DNA from: Blepharisma stoltei
Lineage: Eukaryota; Ciliophora; Heterotrichea; Heterotrichida; Blepharismidae
Assembly (NCBI GenBank): GCA_914767885.1
Contig: CAJZBQ010000002.1
Span: forward strand, 310,001 to 374,000
Direction of reading: 5' to 3'
Length of the DNA: 64,000 nt
Part shown: piece by piece, positions 1 through 13,000 of the stretch
Layout of the letters: every line of letters starts with the position of its first letter
Position numbering within the stretch: position 1 is the first letter of the stretch
Position numbers and translations under genes: made by a program
Notes under the pieces: generated by a model
Told to the model about the DNA's origin: nothing
Databases searched by the model: none
Seen by the model: only the letters and a program-made list of their open reading frames with translations

Positions 1-1178
1 AGCCTTGCATTATCCTCAAACAACATTTTAATTTCTTTTTCAATCTGTGCTTGGTCAAACCTAGGCTCTCTCTTCTTTTTTACTTCTTTTCGCTTTTCTT
101 TTCGTTCTTCTTCCTTATCTTCTTCAACTTGTGTGCTGATTTCAGTCTCTATAGTTGTCTCAGTCCTTGATTTATTTGTAGATTCATTGTGCTGACTTAG
201 AGATAGAGAACTTGGCTGAGTGTGGCTGCTAATAGAAAATGAAGAAGGTGCTCTAAGGTCATCATGAGCAAAAGGACAATATTTGCCTAGAGGGCATGAT
301 CCATCATTAAATCTGCAGTTTTTTGTTTTGTATTTTAGTGGGTGATACTTTAATTCATCTTCTGAATGAGCAAATGTGCATTGATCTCCTTTGTCACAAT
401 CATCTGAATAGTTACAAAGACGAGGTCTGTAGTTTCATAATCCATTTGGCATTCGTTTAGGAGGGCGTCTTCTTTCGCTGCTTTGATGATAATTTATACA
501 ATCGTTTTCTTTGCATTTCGTATTGCATGGCTTTGTGTGAAACTCTAGCATTATTTTTTTGTGTAGAGGGACTTCAATAGCGAATTCGTCTGAAGCATCT
601 AACTCTTTTCTATCCTTTTGGGCGAAAAATATCTTTAATCAAACCACACCGTTGAATTTTTTAAAAATTGGGAAAAAATTCACCTTAATCGAGCAGTTTT
701 TGTAGATTAATCATGCATTTAAACCATCTACCTATCTTTGATAGTAATAAATAATAGAGATTAGACGAACCCTTCATATGTAATTCTAATGTGATTAATA
801 GAATTGCCTATGATTTTAGCATAAAATATTTTATATGGAAAAAAAATTAATATAAAAAATTTTAGGTAATAAAAAATTTATATATATTTTGTTTATCCAA
901 AAATGTTTTAGTGAGAGTAGCTCATAGTGATAAGAGCTATACTGTGGAATCAGCTTTTCAATGATTTTTTTATCATAAAATTCTTCGGGCTTATCTGAAG
1001 GGTATTGACTGATGATATCTTTGACAAAACTTTGCTTTTGATCAAAATTGTACAATTTTGTCTTTGGTTTTTTATTTTTAGGCCGTTTTTTGTTAGATTG
1101 AGCTTTATTTCCTTTTCCTATGTATGAAGATTCTGCTTTGTTTCAAGCTTCTTCTATATTTTCCCTATTAGATTCCAT
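1..1178 (-). CDS. CCCH zinc-finger protein (C-terminus beyond window)
   Basis: The gene starts at 1178 on the minus strand (MESNREN...) and runs off the left edge, so its C-terminus is missing. An insert at 602-895 splits it; after removal the reading frame gives HFWIDASDEF and continues into Cys/His clusters. Visible fingers are KPCNTKCKENDCINYH, RPRLCNYSDDCDKGDQCTFAH and TKNCRFNDGSCPLGKYCPFAH, each of the C-x(n)-C-x(n)-C-x3-H type. The spacing sequence SEDELKYHPLKYKTKNC matches the arrangement in Unkempt-like and plant tandem CCCH proteins, which bind RNA. An in-frame TGA encodes Trp in NGLWNYRP. The visible distal part is Ser-rich, then strongly charged (KKKREPRFD). RNA binding is inferred from the family; the target is unknown. 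Confidence 0.85.
602..895. other. IES, 294 bp, in CCCH gene
   Basis: AT-rich insert flanked by TA (600-601 and 894-895). Removal restores an uninterrupted frame through HFWIDASDEF. No terminal inverted repeat or recognised family is visible. Confidence 0.7.
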
Positions 1179-1217
1179 TTTAATTTCACACTTAAGCTTT
1201 TAAATCTTACCCCTAGC

Positions 1218-1489
1218 CTTCATAAGTGAACGAATCAACTACGGATGGGGTTATTTTTTTTTTTGAAATTTAAAAAATTCTCAATTCGCAAAAATTGGAC
1301 AACAAAAATTAATTTAATTTGTAAAATTTATGTTTTAAAATGTAAGTTGTTTAAAAATAAAACAGAATTAGCGTGAGATTTCATTATAATAATTATCAAT
1401 TATATACCAAAAATTTTGTTTGCTTGCGGGTTGATTTTTTACCCAAAAAAAGGATTTTTCAATGATTTTGTAAGCTCACAGAGGGAGGA
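1218..1489. mobile_element. Decayed M1 MITE copy, intergenic
   Basis: The gap between the CCCH gene and the small ORF is mostly filled by a degenerate M1 copy. It keeps the order of the M1 body: GTGAACGAA, a T-rich tract, TTCGCAAAAATTGGA, TAAAATTTATGTTTTAAAA, AGATTTCATTATAATAATTATCA and a final CTCACAGAGGGAGGA. It lies in the hairpin-first (reverse) orientation. The terminal motifs are worn. Confidence 0.7.
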
Positions 1490-1506
1490 TTTATTCTTTA
1501 AATTAA

Positions 1507-1662
1507 ATGCCTCAAATAGCAGTGACGAGTGATCTTTCTCCCATGAGTAGAAGACCTCATGTATATCTGAAATTTTTTGATGAAGAGAGCTGCCAAAGGG
1601 AGGTCTGCATGATTCCCACTTATGAGTGTCCCTGATTAGAGGGGTATCATTTTTTGCCTTAG
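1507..1662 (+). CDS. Small ORF, 51 aa, function unknown
   Basis: An ATG-to-TAG frame read with UGA = Trp encodes a 51-residue peptide: MPQIAVTSDL... with the core PHVYLKFFDEESCQREVCM and the end CPWLEGYHFLP. The frame is too short for standard ORF lists and includes one TGA. Composition looks protein-like, with two Cys and balanced charge, and it sits alone between two genes. I do not recognise a family. It could be a chance ORF or a piece of an old insert. Confidence 0.4.
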
Positions 1663-1744
1663 TACCGGCATTTTTACTCTCTTATCAATGTTAATTAAAT
1701 AAAACATAAAATAAGGTAAAGCTCATGCTTTATATTATATATTA

Positions 1745-3080
1745 ATGGAATTATCATACTCTCTTATTTTTATTGCTCTATTTGCTGATGCTATCTACTC
1801 AAAAAGCAGCTCTGTAGTTCAGCTCACTGCATCTAATTTTGATTCTGAAGTTTTAAAGTCAGAAGACTTTTGAATAGTTGAATTTTTTTCTCCATTGTGT
1901 GGCCCTTGCCAAAAACTAATTCCTGATTATGAAAATGCTGCTGAATCTCTTAAAGGCATTGCCAACCTCGGAGTTGTAGATATGACTAAAGATTATATTT
2001 TAGGCCAAACTTATGAAATAAAAAAATACCCAACTTTTAAGGTGTTTTCAGCAAATAAAAACAAGCCCCGAGACTACACAGGAGAAAAATCAGCTAAATC
2101 TTTTATTTCTTTTGTGTTAAGGCAGCTTGAAAAAGATCCATTACACAATTCTACGACTATAGAGAATGGCGTTTACATCTTAAATGATACAAACTTTGAA
2201 AGCACTGTTATAAAAAGTAAAGACCCTTGGATTGTAAATTTCTATGCCCCTTGATGCTTTTATAGCAAACAACTTGCACCAGAATGGACAAAAGCTGCTG
2301 ATAAATTAAAAACTATTATAAAAATAGGGAAAATAGATGCTATAGAGAACTTAGAAATAGCGACGAGATTTAAAATCAGTGAATATCCATCAATAAGGAT
2401 TTTCCCTCCGAATTCAAAAGAGGTATATGAATCCATAAGCCCAAGAACTGCTGAGAGTATAGTAAAGGCAGTTTATGAAAAACTTGAATCTTATGGGATT
2501 CCAATGCCGATTGTACAGCTTACAAGTGAAGAAATCCTAGCTCAGTATTGTGAAGAAAAATTTTGCATTATTGCATTTTTGCCTCATATATATGACAGCT
2601 CAGCTGAAGAAAGACAAAAATATTTAGATATGCTCCAAGAATTAATAAAAAAAAATAGAGGAAAATCGGTATCATTTTTGTGGGCACAAGCAGGAGACTA
2701 TTATGATCTTGAAAAACTTTTTGGGATTGGAATGGGATATCCGGCTGTTGTAGGATTAGCTCTAAAATACTCAAGTTTTGCACCTATGAAAGGCTCATTT
2801 AGCCTTCAAGAATTAAACTTGTTTGTTAACAGATTTTTAGTCGGAGGATTTTCTTTACTTTTTTGATCAGAAAAAATTAAAAATTTAATTATTAAAAAAT
2901 TGTTCATTTATGTAACTAAAGCCAAGAAAGAAGTTAGAAGAATTCAATGAGCTTCCATTAATAAAAAATATAGAGCCTTGGGATGGCAAAGATCAAGTAG
3001 CTGATTATCAATCTGAAGATCAAGTAGCTGATTATCAATCTGAAGATCAAGTAGTCGATTATCAATCTGAAGACCTATAA
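1745..3080 (+). CDS. Protein disulfide isomerase (PDIA6/P5-like)
   Basis: About 412 aa after removing a 97-bp insert. It begins with a signal peptide (MELSYSLIFIALFADAIYS), so it should act in the ER lumen. Two thioredoxin-like domains follow. The first has the active site LCGPC near residues 51-55; the second has WCFYS near 170-174, so its second Cys is replaced by Ser. The W there is an in-frame TGA. A third, non-catalytic thioredoxin-like region follows, then NIEPWDGKD, which is typical of the P5/PDIA6 C-terminus. The tail contains three copies of DQVADYQSE and ends SEDL, possibly a variant KDEL-type retention signal. A single redox-competent CGPC domain plus one that could only form mixed disulfides is unusual for P5. 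Confidence 0.88.
2841..2937. other. IES, 97 bp, in PDI gene
   Basis: Flanked by TTAG (2837-2840 and 2934-2937). Excision joins RFL to EEFNELPL in frame, reconnecting domain and acidic tail. AT-rich, no family recognised. Confidence 0.82.
2991..3076 (+). repeat. 27-bp tandem repeat, three copies, coding
   Basis: Three consecutive 27-bp units encode DQVADYQSE (the third has DQVVDYQSE) in the acidic PDI tail. The first two are identical at DNA level, so the expansion is recent. Confidence 0.9.
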
Positions 3081-3324
3081 AGCAATAAATGCTAACAAAT
3101 CAAATTTATTATTAATTCACATTTGCATAAATAGTATACTTGAAATTTATTATAACACAGCTTATTTTTTTATTTTTTATTTTTTATATATAAGAAATAT
3201 TTGATAAATTTTATTATTTATTAATAAAAAATAATAGCAGAATTATTTCAGAATTTTATGTAAACTGTTCAAAATGCTAATCATCCATTTTTAACTGGTC
3301 ATTTTATAATTTAATTTAAAAATT

Positions 3325-3786
3325 ATGAGTATCCAATACAGCACCAAAAGTAAAATCACTGGCAAAGCTCCTGAGACCGCTCCCATGTCACCAACAAGCA
3401 TAATTATTTCACAAATGAAAACTAATTTATCTTTAAAAAGCAGAACAGCTGAACTCGATTTCCAAATAAAATACAAAACTGAGATGTGCAAAAACTGGGA
3501 AGCTGGCCATTGTGAATTTGGAGAAAAATGTGCTTTTGCACATGGCGACACAGAACTTAGAGATAAGGCACAAATAAGCCTTGCTTTAAAAACCAAAGAA
3601 TGTAAACTTTATCAAGACAAAGGATACTGTGTTTATGGGAATAAATGCCAATTTTCTCACAAAGAAAGCTCTCAAGAAACCGCCTCAAATAGCCCAGAAA
3701 ATAGTGCATTTTCTAGCAGGCGAAACTCAAGTGAGACAATACACAAAGTCCCTTTATTTATTGATTTGGAGAGCAGATGGTGCTAA
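3325..3786 (+). CDS. Tandem CCCH zinc-finger protein (TIS11/TTP-like)
   Basis: A 153-aa protein with no insert. It has two CCCH fingers: YKTEMCKNWEAGHCEFGEKC...H (C-x8-C-x5-C-x3-H) and TKECKLYQDKGYCVYGNKC...H. The YKTEMC lead-in is the TIS11 signature. Family members bind AU-rich 3'UTRs and promote mRNA decay; that role here is inferred. The Ser-rich tail SSRRNSSET could be a phosphorylation region. It is the second CCCH gene within 4 kb, but of a different subtype from the one at the left edge. Confidence 0.88.
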   Translation: MSIQYSTKSKITGKAPETAPMSPTSIIISQMKTNLSLKSRTAELDFQIKYKTEMCKNWEAGHCEFGEKCAFAHGDTELRDKAQISLALKTKECKLYQDKGYCVYGNKCQFSHKESSQETASNSPENSAFSSRRNSSETIHKVPLFIDLESRWC

Positions 3787-3857
3787 ATTAATTAACAAAT
3801 TTTGAAAAAAGTAATAAATATTCCATATTTGAAGATATTGTAATTATACTAAATTCA

Positions 3858-6284
<2,427 letters not shown>

Positions 6285-6344
6285 TTAAATAATGAAGTTA
6301 AATATTTAAAAGCCATGATAAATTAGCTATGAATTGAAAATTTG

Positions 6345-6501
6345 TGGCTGTATGGACCTGTATCCTGGTGCAACAAAGTAGATCGATCCAGATACCTATG
6401 GGCCCGACACGTGGATAAATATGGTGGCAGCTCTAAAAAACGGCTACCCCGTAGTGGGCGTTAAACGTTATAGATAATATAAGATAAGAATTGAAAATTT
6501 G
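6345..6501 (+). mobile_element. Short retroposon-like insert, intergenic
   Basis: A 157-bp GC-rich segment flanked by a 14-bp direct repeat GAATTGAAAATTTG (6331-6344, 6488-6501). It contains AAATATGGTGGCAGC, resembling the 3' module of S1, and ends with a short AT repeat. It is probably a 5'-truncated retroposon. Confidence 0.7.
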
Positions 6502-6603
6502 CTTATTTATCTTAATTTTGAGATATTTTTAAATAAATTTCTATAGAATTAAAAATTAATATAGACTATTAAATATTATTACCTGCATGACTTATTATTT
6601 ATA

Positions 6604-8339
6604 TTAAATATATTCGGAAATTTCTCTAGCAATGCATAAAGGTACTTTTGCATAAATAGGCTTAGCTGTTTTATATACAAAAAGTAACCCTCTGACATTT
6701 TCCCATCTTTCTAATGTTTTTATTTTCCGAGCGCATTTTGGTCCTAACCTCTCACGGATTAAAAATTGAATTTGGATTTTTTTATTTACATATAAAATTT
6801 CTAACAAATCGGCTCTATCATATAATAATACAACCCCCAAGTTGATTTCTTCTTTACAATATTGAACTATTAAGTCGCTGGTTGCCCCAATATCAAGCAG
6901 AATGCTTAAACGAGGCATTTTTTGCCAAATGGTATTCGCGATAATCCATTCTACAATTTCCCAATTGCCCTTACTCTCTCTTAAAAAAAAACATGGTGGT
7001 GGCAACAAATTTGTCCTTACTGATGACATATCACTGTGAGTGCTAAATGACTTTATAGCTTAAACCAAGGCTCAGGCCCTTTAAATCTAATCATAAGCAC
7101 TCACTGTATAGCTGCTGTATAGGTTAAGTGGCTTTGGAAGCCAGCTGGTGGCCATTCCAGCCCAAGTATTAGCTATCCGGATGGTTTTTAGGTCACATGT
7201 TCTTTTCCCTCAGGTTCTTGAGGTTCGTGACTTTTTTCTTGGGTATCACTTTTCCTCAAGGTGGCCGAGGTGAGGTATTGGGCTAACCTTTACCTTCATT
7301 GCACGCAAGACGCACAGCACCGAGGGGTCTTTCTGACCTGTTGGAACTCAAAGATGTATTGCAAGTCCTTAGTTCTGGGGGAAGACTGCTGCTGATAGAG
7401 TTCAGGTAACCGAGCCCTTGGCAAGCAAGGACTTGGTGGTCACAATCGTGCAGAAGCATCAAATCTGGAAGACCTTAAGACTCTTTAATTTAATATACTC
7501 CCTCTTGATTAGCAACCATTGAAAAATTCTAGTTTTTGAAACCAACGCTTTTCTCATCAGCTAAATTTCTTTTTATAAAATTTTTAATACATATTTAATA
7601 ATATAATAGAGAGACTCCAGATGCTTATATTATGGCTGCGAATATTAAAATTAATTTTATATAAAAAATATCAAATATTGAAAGCTAACCAAGAGGGCAA
7701 TTTAGCATAATGGAGCACGGTACCCTTTCCACCGCAAGCAAAAGGATAGAACAAGGAGAAAAGTGTTTTTACAACATCCACATTCCCACTTCATGCAGCC
7801 ATATGCAAGCAATGTTCTGAATTCTTGGTGACTCCATGAAAAGGAGCACCAGCTTTTATCAACTTGGACAGCAGGTCTGAGTTCCCATTTCTGGCTGCCC
7901 AATGGGCTAAAGATCAGTCTTCGCTATCTTTAGCATACAAATCAGCACCCTTGCTTATCAAAAACTCAGCCAGCTCAGTATAATTGTGCTGGACTGCCAG
8001 CAACAAAGGCGTCTGTCCATGTTTTCTCTGTACATCAACAGGGACTTTACAAGAAGACACGAGGAACTCTACGAGTTTTAGCCTTCCGTATATACAAGCG
8101 TAATGGAGAGCGGTTGAGCTTGATTTTCTTGTCTTGGTGCTTGGATTGACTTTCAGTTTATATACACAGTAGCACGGGATGTCAATATTTTGACAATACT
8201 TCGCCGCCTGGTGAAGAATCGTTTTCTTTTCTTTGCCGTAAACTCCGCCTCGTCTGACTTTGGCTTGCTTAAAATTATTAAGGTCGTCAGAAGCAAGGAT
8301 AGCCTTTAATTCCATGGACAGCTTTAATTGGTCTCTCAT
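6604..8339 (-). CDS. Ankyrin-repeat protein
   Basis: About 362 aa after removal of a 647-bp insert. Starting MRDQLKLSMELKA, it has four to six ankyrin units, including STALHYACIYGRLKLVEFL, GQTPLLLAVQHNYTELAEFL, WSLAHWAARNGNSDLLSKL and SEHCLHMAAWSGNVDVVKTL. One Trp is a TGA codon. After the insert the frame runs LHYAIKSFSTHSDM and ends LPLCIAREISEYI-like, resembling a SOCS-box-type end, though I do not claim that domain. Ankyrin repeats mediate protein binding; no partner can be inferred. Its start lies only 15 bp from that of the divergent NEK-like kinase. Confidence 0.85.
7060..7706. mobile_element. 647-bp composite IES in ankyrin gene
   Basis: Flanked by TAGC (7056-7059, 7703-7706). Removal joins VLHYA to IKSFSTHSDM in frame. 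The left two thirds (about 7070-7490) is GC-rich retroposon-like DNA; the right third is a small inverted-repeat element (M7). Confidence 0.78.
7500..7697. mobile_element. M7 terminal-inverted-repeat element
   Basis: Ends are CCCTCTTGATTAGC and GCTAACCAAGAGGG (one mismatch). The left end continues AACCATTGAAAAATTC, echoing ACCATTAGAAAAATCC of M1, so it may be a distant M1 relative. About 198 bp. Confidence 0.65.
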
Positions 8340-8354
8340 TTTATAGTCCGAAAT
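8340..8354. promoter_or_regulatory. 15-bp divergent intergenic spacer
   Basis: Only 15 bp separate the start codons of the ankyrin gene (minus) and the kinase gene (plus). Promoter elements must lie inside coding DNA or be extremely compact. Confidence 0.6.
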
Positions 8355-10002
8355 ATGTCTCTTGACTCATTTGAAATAATCAAATCGCTTGGAGAAGGAG
8401 CTTACTCAACTGTGTCTCTCGTCAAGCGCAAGGATGATGGCCAAATGTATGCTCTTAAAAAAGTCAAGCTTGGACCTTTGAAGCCAAAAGAAAAAAGAAA
8501 TGCACTTACAGAAGTCAGGATTTTGACGGAGGAAAAAACATTGGAAATTTTTATGGAAAATAATTCCCATTTCATAGAAAAAAGATTATTATAATTTATT
8601 TGGGGCTTTTTCACAAGAGCCGATTTTGGCAAGTATTGCGCATCCCAATGTGATTTCTTATAAAGAAGCGTTCATTGATGAAGAAAGTGAGTCACTTTGC
8701 CTTGTCATGGAATATGCAGACTCAGGCGATTTATATCAGCGGATTTGTTACTACCAAAAAAAAGGCCGTTATATGAGCGAAAACTTTGTGTGGAATGTGC
8801 TTATACAGCTTCTGAGAGGTCTTAAAGTGCTACATGAGCTAGATGTGCTGCATAGAGACTTGAAATCAGCTAATGTGTTTTTAAATAAAGATGGAACGGT
8901 CAAGCTAGGAGACATGAATGTATCAAAGGTGGCAAAGCAAGGACTGCTGTATACACAGACAGGGACTCCTTATTATGCGAGTCCGGAGGTATGAAAAGAT
9001 AAGCCTTATGATTATAAAAGTGATATGTGATCTCTTGGTTGTGTAGTCTATGAAGCAGCTACATTAAATCCACCTTTTAAAGCAGAAGATATGAATGGCT
9101 TGTTCCAGAAAGTAATAAAAGGGGAATATCCTCCTATCCCAAGAATGTTTTCTAAAGAGCTTACTCCTTATATTAGTAAGGTAAAAATTGTTTAATAAAT
9201 AATAAATTCGCATTTAAGCAGCTGGTATCTGAAACATAAATTTTATAAATAGCAATATTTCCCTTTAAATAAAAATTATAAAAATTATTGTTTGCAAGCC
9301 AAAAAATTTTGATCTGCAGCAAAGGAGTGGTAAAGTTAGTAAAGTTATAGGACAATTATTGCAGGTTGAGCCTTCGGCTCGACCAAGTTGTGAACAGCTA
9401 CTTAAAAGCAGCATTATAAAGAAACACTCAGGAAAATATGAAGAAAGTCCTGAAGAGTCCCAAGAGAATTCTTTGATTGATGCAATCAAAGTTTCAGATA
9501 ACATAAAAATTATTTCAAGCAGTTTACCAAAACCAAATTATGGAGATAATAGATCTGAACCTACCCCAGAAAGACCCTCTAAAAAATCCACGTGAAAAAT
9601 TAACAGTTTTTCGCATCGATCTATAAAAAATGAAGAAAAAAGATCGCCAAGTAAGATATCTATTGAAGTACTAAAAGAAAGTTATGGAGCTCTAAAACTA
9701 CCTAAAATAAAATACCCAGTTAAAACGAAGATGAATCCAGTCAAAATTAGAAATTCAAAAGGAAATATCCTGCATTTAATTGAATTTTTCAATATTTTTT
9801 TTAAAGCTCAATTTAAAGTAATCTTAATAAAACAAGGCTTATATTTAGTACTAGAAGTCTTCCACTCCAATATGCAGTCCAAATGGAACGACTTCAAAGG
9901 ATAAAAGAAGTTTATCTAGCCAGAAGTGTCCCAGTCAGCTTATCACCTGTCCGAAGAGCAGCACCTATAAAGCCACCAAGCAAGGCTCAACTGTGAACTT
10001 AA
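8355..10002 (+). CDS. NEK-like Ser/Thr protein kinase
   Basis: About 427 aa after removing three IESs (103, 163, 98 bp). The start is set at MSLDSFEIIKSLGEG because the upstream in-frame ATG would overlap the divergent gene. Features: GEGAYSTV loop, VAK-type lysine in YALKKV, catalytic HRDLKSANVFL, then LGDMNVSKV where DFG is changed to DMN, GTPYYASPEVW and DMWSLGCVVYEA (both Trp codons in this stretch are TGA). The NEK-type order and RILASIAHPNVISY support the family. NEKs act in mitosis and cilia. A Ser/Lys-rich tail follows the kinase domain. DFG-to-DMN keeps the metal-binding Asp, so activity is still possible. Confidence 0.88.
8526..8628. other. IES, 103 bp, in NEK-like gene
   Basis: Flanked by GATTTTG (8519-8525, 8622-8628); no TA in the flanking repeat. 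Excision restores EVRILASIAHPNV. Confidence 0.82.
9180..9342. other. IES, 163 bp, in NEK-like gene
   Basis: Flanked by TTAGTAA (9173-9179, 9336-9342). Excision restores PYISKVIGQLLQVEPSARPS, the conserved end of the kinase domain. Confidence 0.85.
9751..9848. other. IES, 98 bp, in NEK-like gene
   Basis: Flanked by TTAG (9747-9750, 9845-9848). Excision gives NPVKISTRSLPLQYAV in frame. This junction is chosen on frame and flanking repeat only. Confidence 0.6.
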
Positions 10003-10038
10003 ATATTAACTATTATTTTTGCTGTAAATAAGTGGAAA

Positions 10039-13000
10039 TTAGTTATCAGCCTCTGGAAAAGATGTATATAAATTGATTCCACAAACTCCAGCCCCGTCTT
10101 TCATAGCGATTCTCATATAACCGCTTTCACCCCAATCTTTGCCCCATGAGTTCTTGACGATCCAGTAATTAGGCTTTTTGACACTATTGTACCCAACAAT
10201 CAGGACATTGTGATCTGGTTTGGTCCCACAGTTGTTAGTTATTATTCCTCCATGGTAAAAAACCCACGTCGCTTGGTCAGCTTGGACTCCAACAGTAACT
10301 GGTTGATCAGACCAAATAGTAACCAGACACCTTCGCCCTATATGCTTTTATATAAGTTTTAACTTCTAATAATGAAATAATATACATGCCAAGCTAATTA
10401 AATACTCTTTTGGCTCTTACAAATCAGAAAGAGATATATATTTATAGCATGCTACTATATAAATTATACACACGGGTTTCATTGTTACTAAAGATACGGC
10501 AATATCCTATTTCTTCATAAAATGAAATTATTAAAATGGCGAGATCTGATGTGGACTCCTGATAACCCGCGAGTTGATCAGGCCAGGAGTGAAGAGCCAC
10601 ATGGTGATAGTTCTCCGGGGTGGTTTTTTGATCTAAGGGATAACCTTGACCTTTTTTCCTTACCTGTAGAAGTCCCTATCGGCGCAAAGTCCTAATGCCA
10701 CTCCATGGGAGCATTCCAGAGCCTGCAATACGGCTCAGACAGGCCATGGAGAAGGCAGGAAGCGATTTCCCCATACTCTGAGCCCTGTCAGAGGTTAAAG
10801 GAACCTTTTGCTCGACCGACCGGTAGGGGTGTCTCACCGACAGACCTCTGACTCCACCATTTTTTGGTGACGTCAGCAGGGAAAAAGGTGGTGTGAGGAT
10901 AGCGCTTAGCGCCAAACGCGAAGCTATCCGTTAGACGGGTAGCGGCTGAAATAATCTCCGACGACCCGCTATAATTCTATTCTAATCTAATCTATAAAAT
11001 GAGAAAGAAAAAACAGGACCATGGCTAGACTGCAGAAATATTTCCAGTGTGCAGAATTTCTTCAATTTAAATAAACTAACATGATAAAATTAATTTAGAT
11101 ATGTGAATTCTAAATAAAAAAATTCATATGGGCTTTATGAAAAGAAAGTCATTATGTCATTTATTTTTTTACTGAAACTTAAAGGGCTATGAAGCATAGA
11201 GTAAATAGCCATCAAATCCAAAAAGGCATCTTTTTTTATCCATGAAAGGAAATCATTAAATTTTATTTAAAGTTATTTTAACGTTAATTTTTTCAGCATT
11301 TCTCTCATTAACCATCATAATTGCTAGAAATTTTAAATTTATGATTAGGCTAATTGCATAAATATGAGTATTAAAGCTCTTCAATTCAAATAAAATTGGA
11401 ATTATAATATTTAATTGCTTTAGAATATGAATATCATTGAAAATATATAGGAATAGTGAATGAGATGTATAATTTTAATTTTATTAAATAAAAATAATAT
11501 TGTATTAGATAATAATGCTTTATTCGAATATTATTTTATTTACTGTTACTCTCTTCTTTGGGTGAGACGTGTGGCGAAGACTGGCAGCGAAACTTTGATA
11601 GAATGCGTGGGCGATGGGCTGTCCATCGTGAATCCAAGATGGCTCTGTGACGTCACTAGTTTAACTATAGCCCTCTTTCAAGGGTGCGGAACTAAACACC
11701 TTAAACACCTTAAACACCTTAAACACCAGCTAATAGCGTAACGTAACGTTACTCTCTTCTTCAAAAATAAACTACCGTCTTGATAATAAGGAATATAAGA
11801 GATATTGTAGTATATTCAATTTTAAACTATTCTAGCGTTATTTATAACATGCTTGCTAATATATTGAATACTTTATCTCTCTTTTAGCAAATAATACTCT
11901 TGTGATAAAAATAATTTTTTGTAAAATTTAAATAAGATATATTATTTTATACGAAAATTAAGTATTTAAGCAGCATAAATCTTTTAAAATTATTAATTTA
12001 GGATAAAAAAATGTAGATTATGTATGGATCCCCCCCTCATTTGTCCAATTTTCTAGTTTTTTATCATTTGTCCATTTTTTCTAGTTTTTTTTTATATGAA
12101 AAAAAAATTTTTTTAGGACCTCATTTGTCCAATTTTCTAGTCAAAATTTTGATAGAAAAAAAAAAATTTTCAGGACCTCAATTGTCTCATTTTCTAGTTT
12201 TTTCAAAGTAAAAACCATTCGAAAAAATCCAAAAAAGACTAGAAAATGGGACAAATGAGGTCCTGAAAAAAAAAATTTCTTACTCCCTGTGTGAGTGAAC
12301 AAAAAAATTTTGTTCACTCACGGAGAGGGGGGTTAATTTTTTTTTTTATAAAATTTATATATAAATTTTATAAAAAATATTTTTTTTCGAAATTTAAAAA
12401 AATCCTAATTCGCAAAAATTGGAAAGCAAATATTAATTCAATTTGCAAAATTTATGTTTTAAAAAGCAATTCGTTCAAAATTAAACAGAATTAGCTCTAT
12501 ATTTCATTTATACTAATTATCATTTATATATCAAAACTTTTTTCCATAAAAAATTTTTCTATTAAAACAATTTTTGTTCACTCACACGGAGGGTGGGTTT
12601 TTGCGCAAAAAATAGGGATTTTTCTAATGGTTTTGTTCACTCACGGAGGGGGGAGTGAGAAAAAAAAGACTAGAAAATTGGACAAATGAGGGGGGGGAAT
12701 CCTTATTATATTACATAACTATGCTGAAATTTTTATTTAAGTCTATCTATTTTAAATCTCAAGTAGGCTGAATTAATGTTTTAAAAGATGTTAAAATTAA
12801 ATTCAACATGCTTCGCTATTGGCTCTCTTATTTATTAGAATTAAAAATGCTACCATTCAAAAATTCTGTATGTACTAGGGTGGGGTTAGTGGGTAGGGAG
12901 ATGAGAGGTGGGGAGGATAGGGCTGTCGGGCTTCTATTTATGCTTGGCCAACTGGTTGCTGGGCAACAGTAGTCATTAAAGCTGCAGAGGTAGTATTAGT

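Larger units (their letters stand above)
10306..12958. mobile_element. 2653-bp composite IES in cathepsin-like gene
   Basis: Flanked by the 9-bp direct repeat AACTGGTTG (10297-10305, 12950-12958). Removal joins TVAQQPV to TVGVQADQ in frame, reconnecting the two halves of the peptidase domain. It contains two S1 copies, the M3 element with a nested M1, and AT-rich DNA without recognisable genes (11030-11540, 11770-12020, 12710-12940). Confidence 0.82.

Noticed and set aside
1500-1690. Possible snRNA or other structured RNA
   Set aside because: No U-snRNA or SRP motif was found, and the segment reads better as a small ORF.
12020-12494. Two short ORFs in AT-rich DNA
   Set aside because: They are made of the M3 and M1 inverted repeats (LSNFLV repeats) and are not genes.
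10039-12958. Two separate truncated cathepsin genes
   Set aside because: The halves join exactly at a nine-base repeat in frame, giving one full-length protein, so one split gene is the simpler reading.
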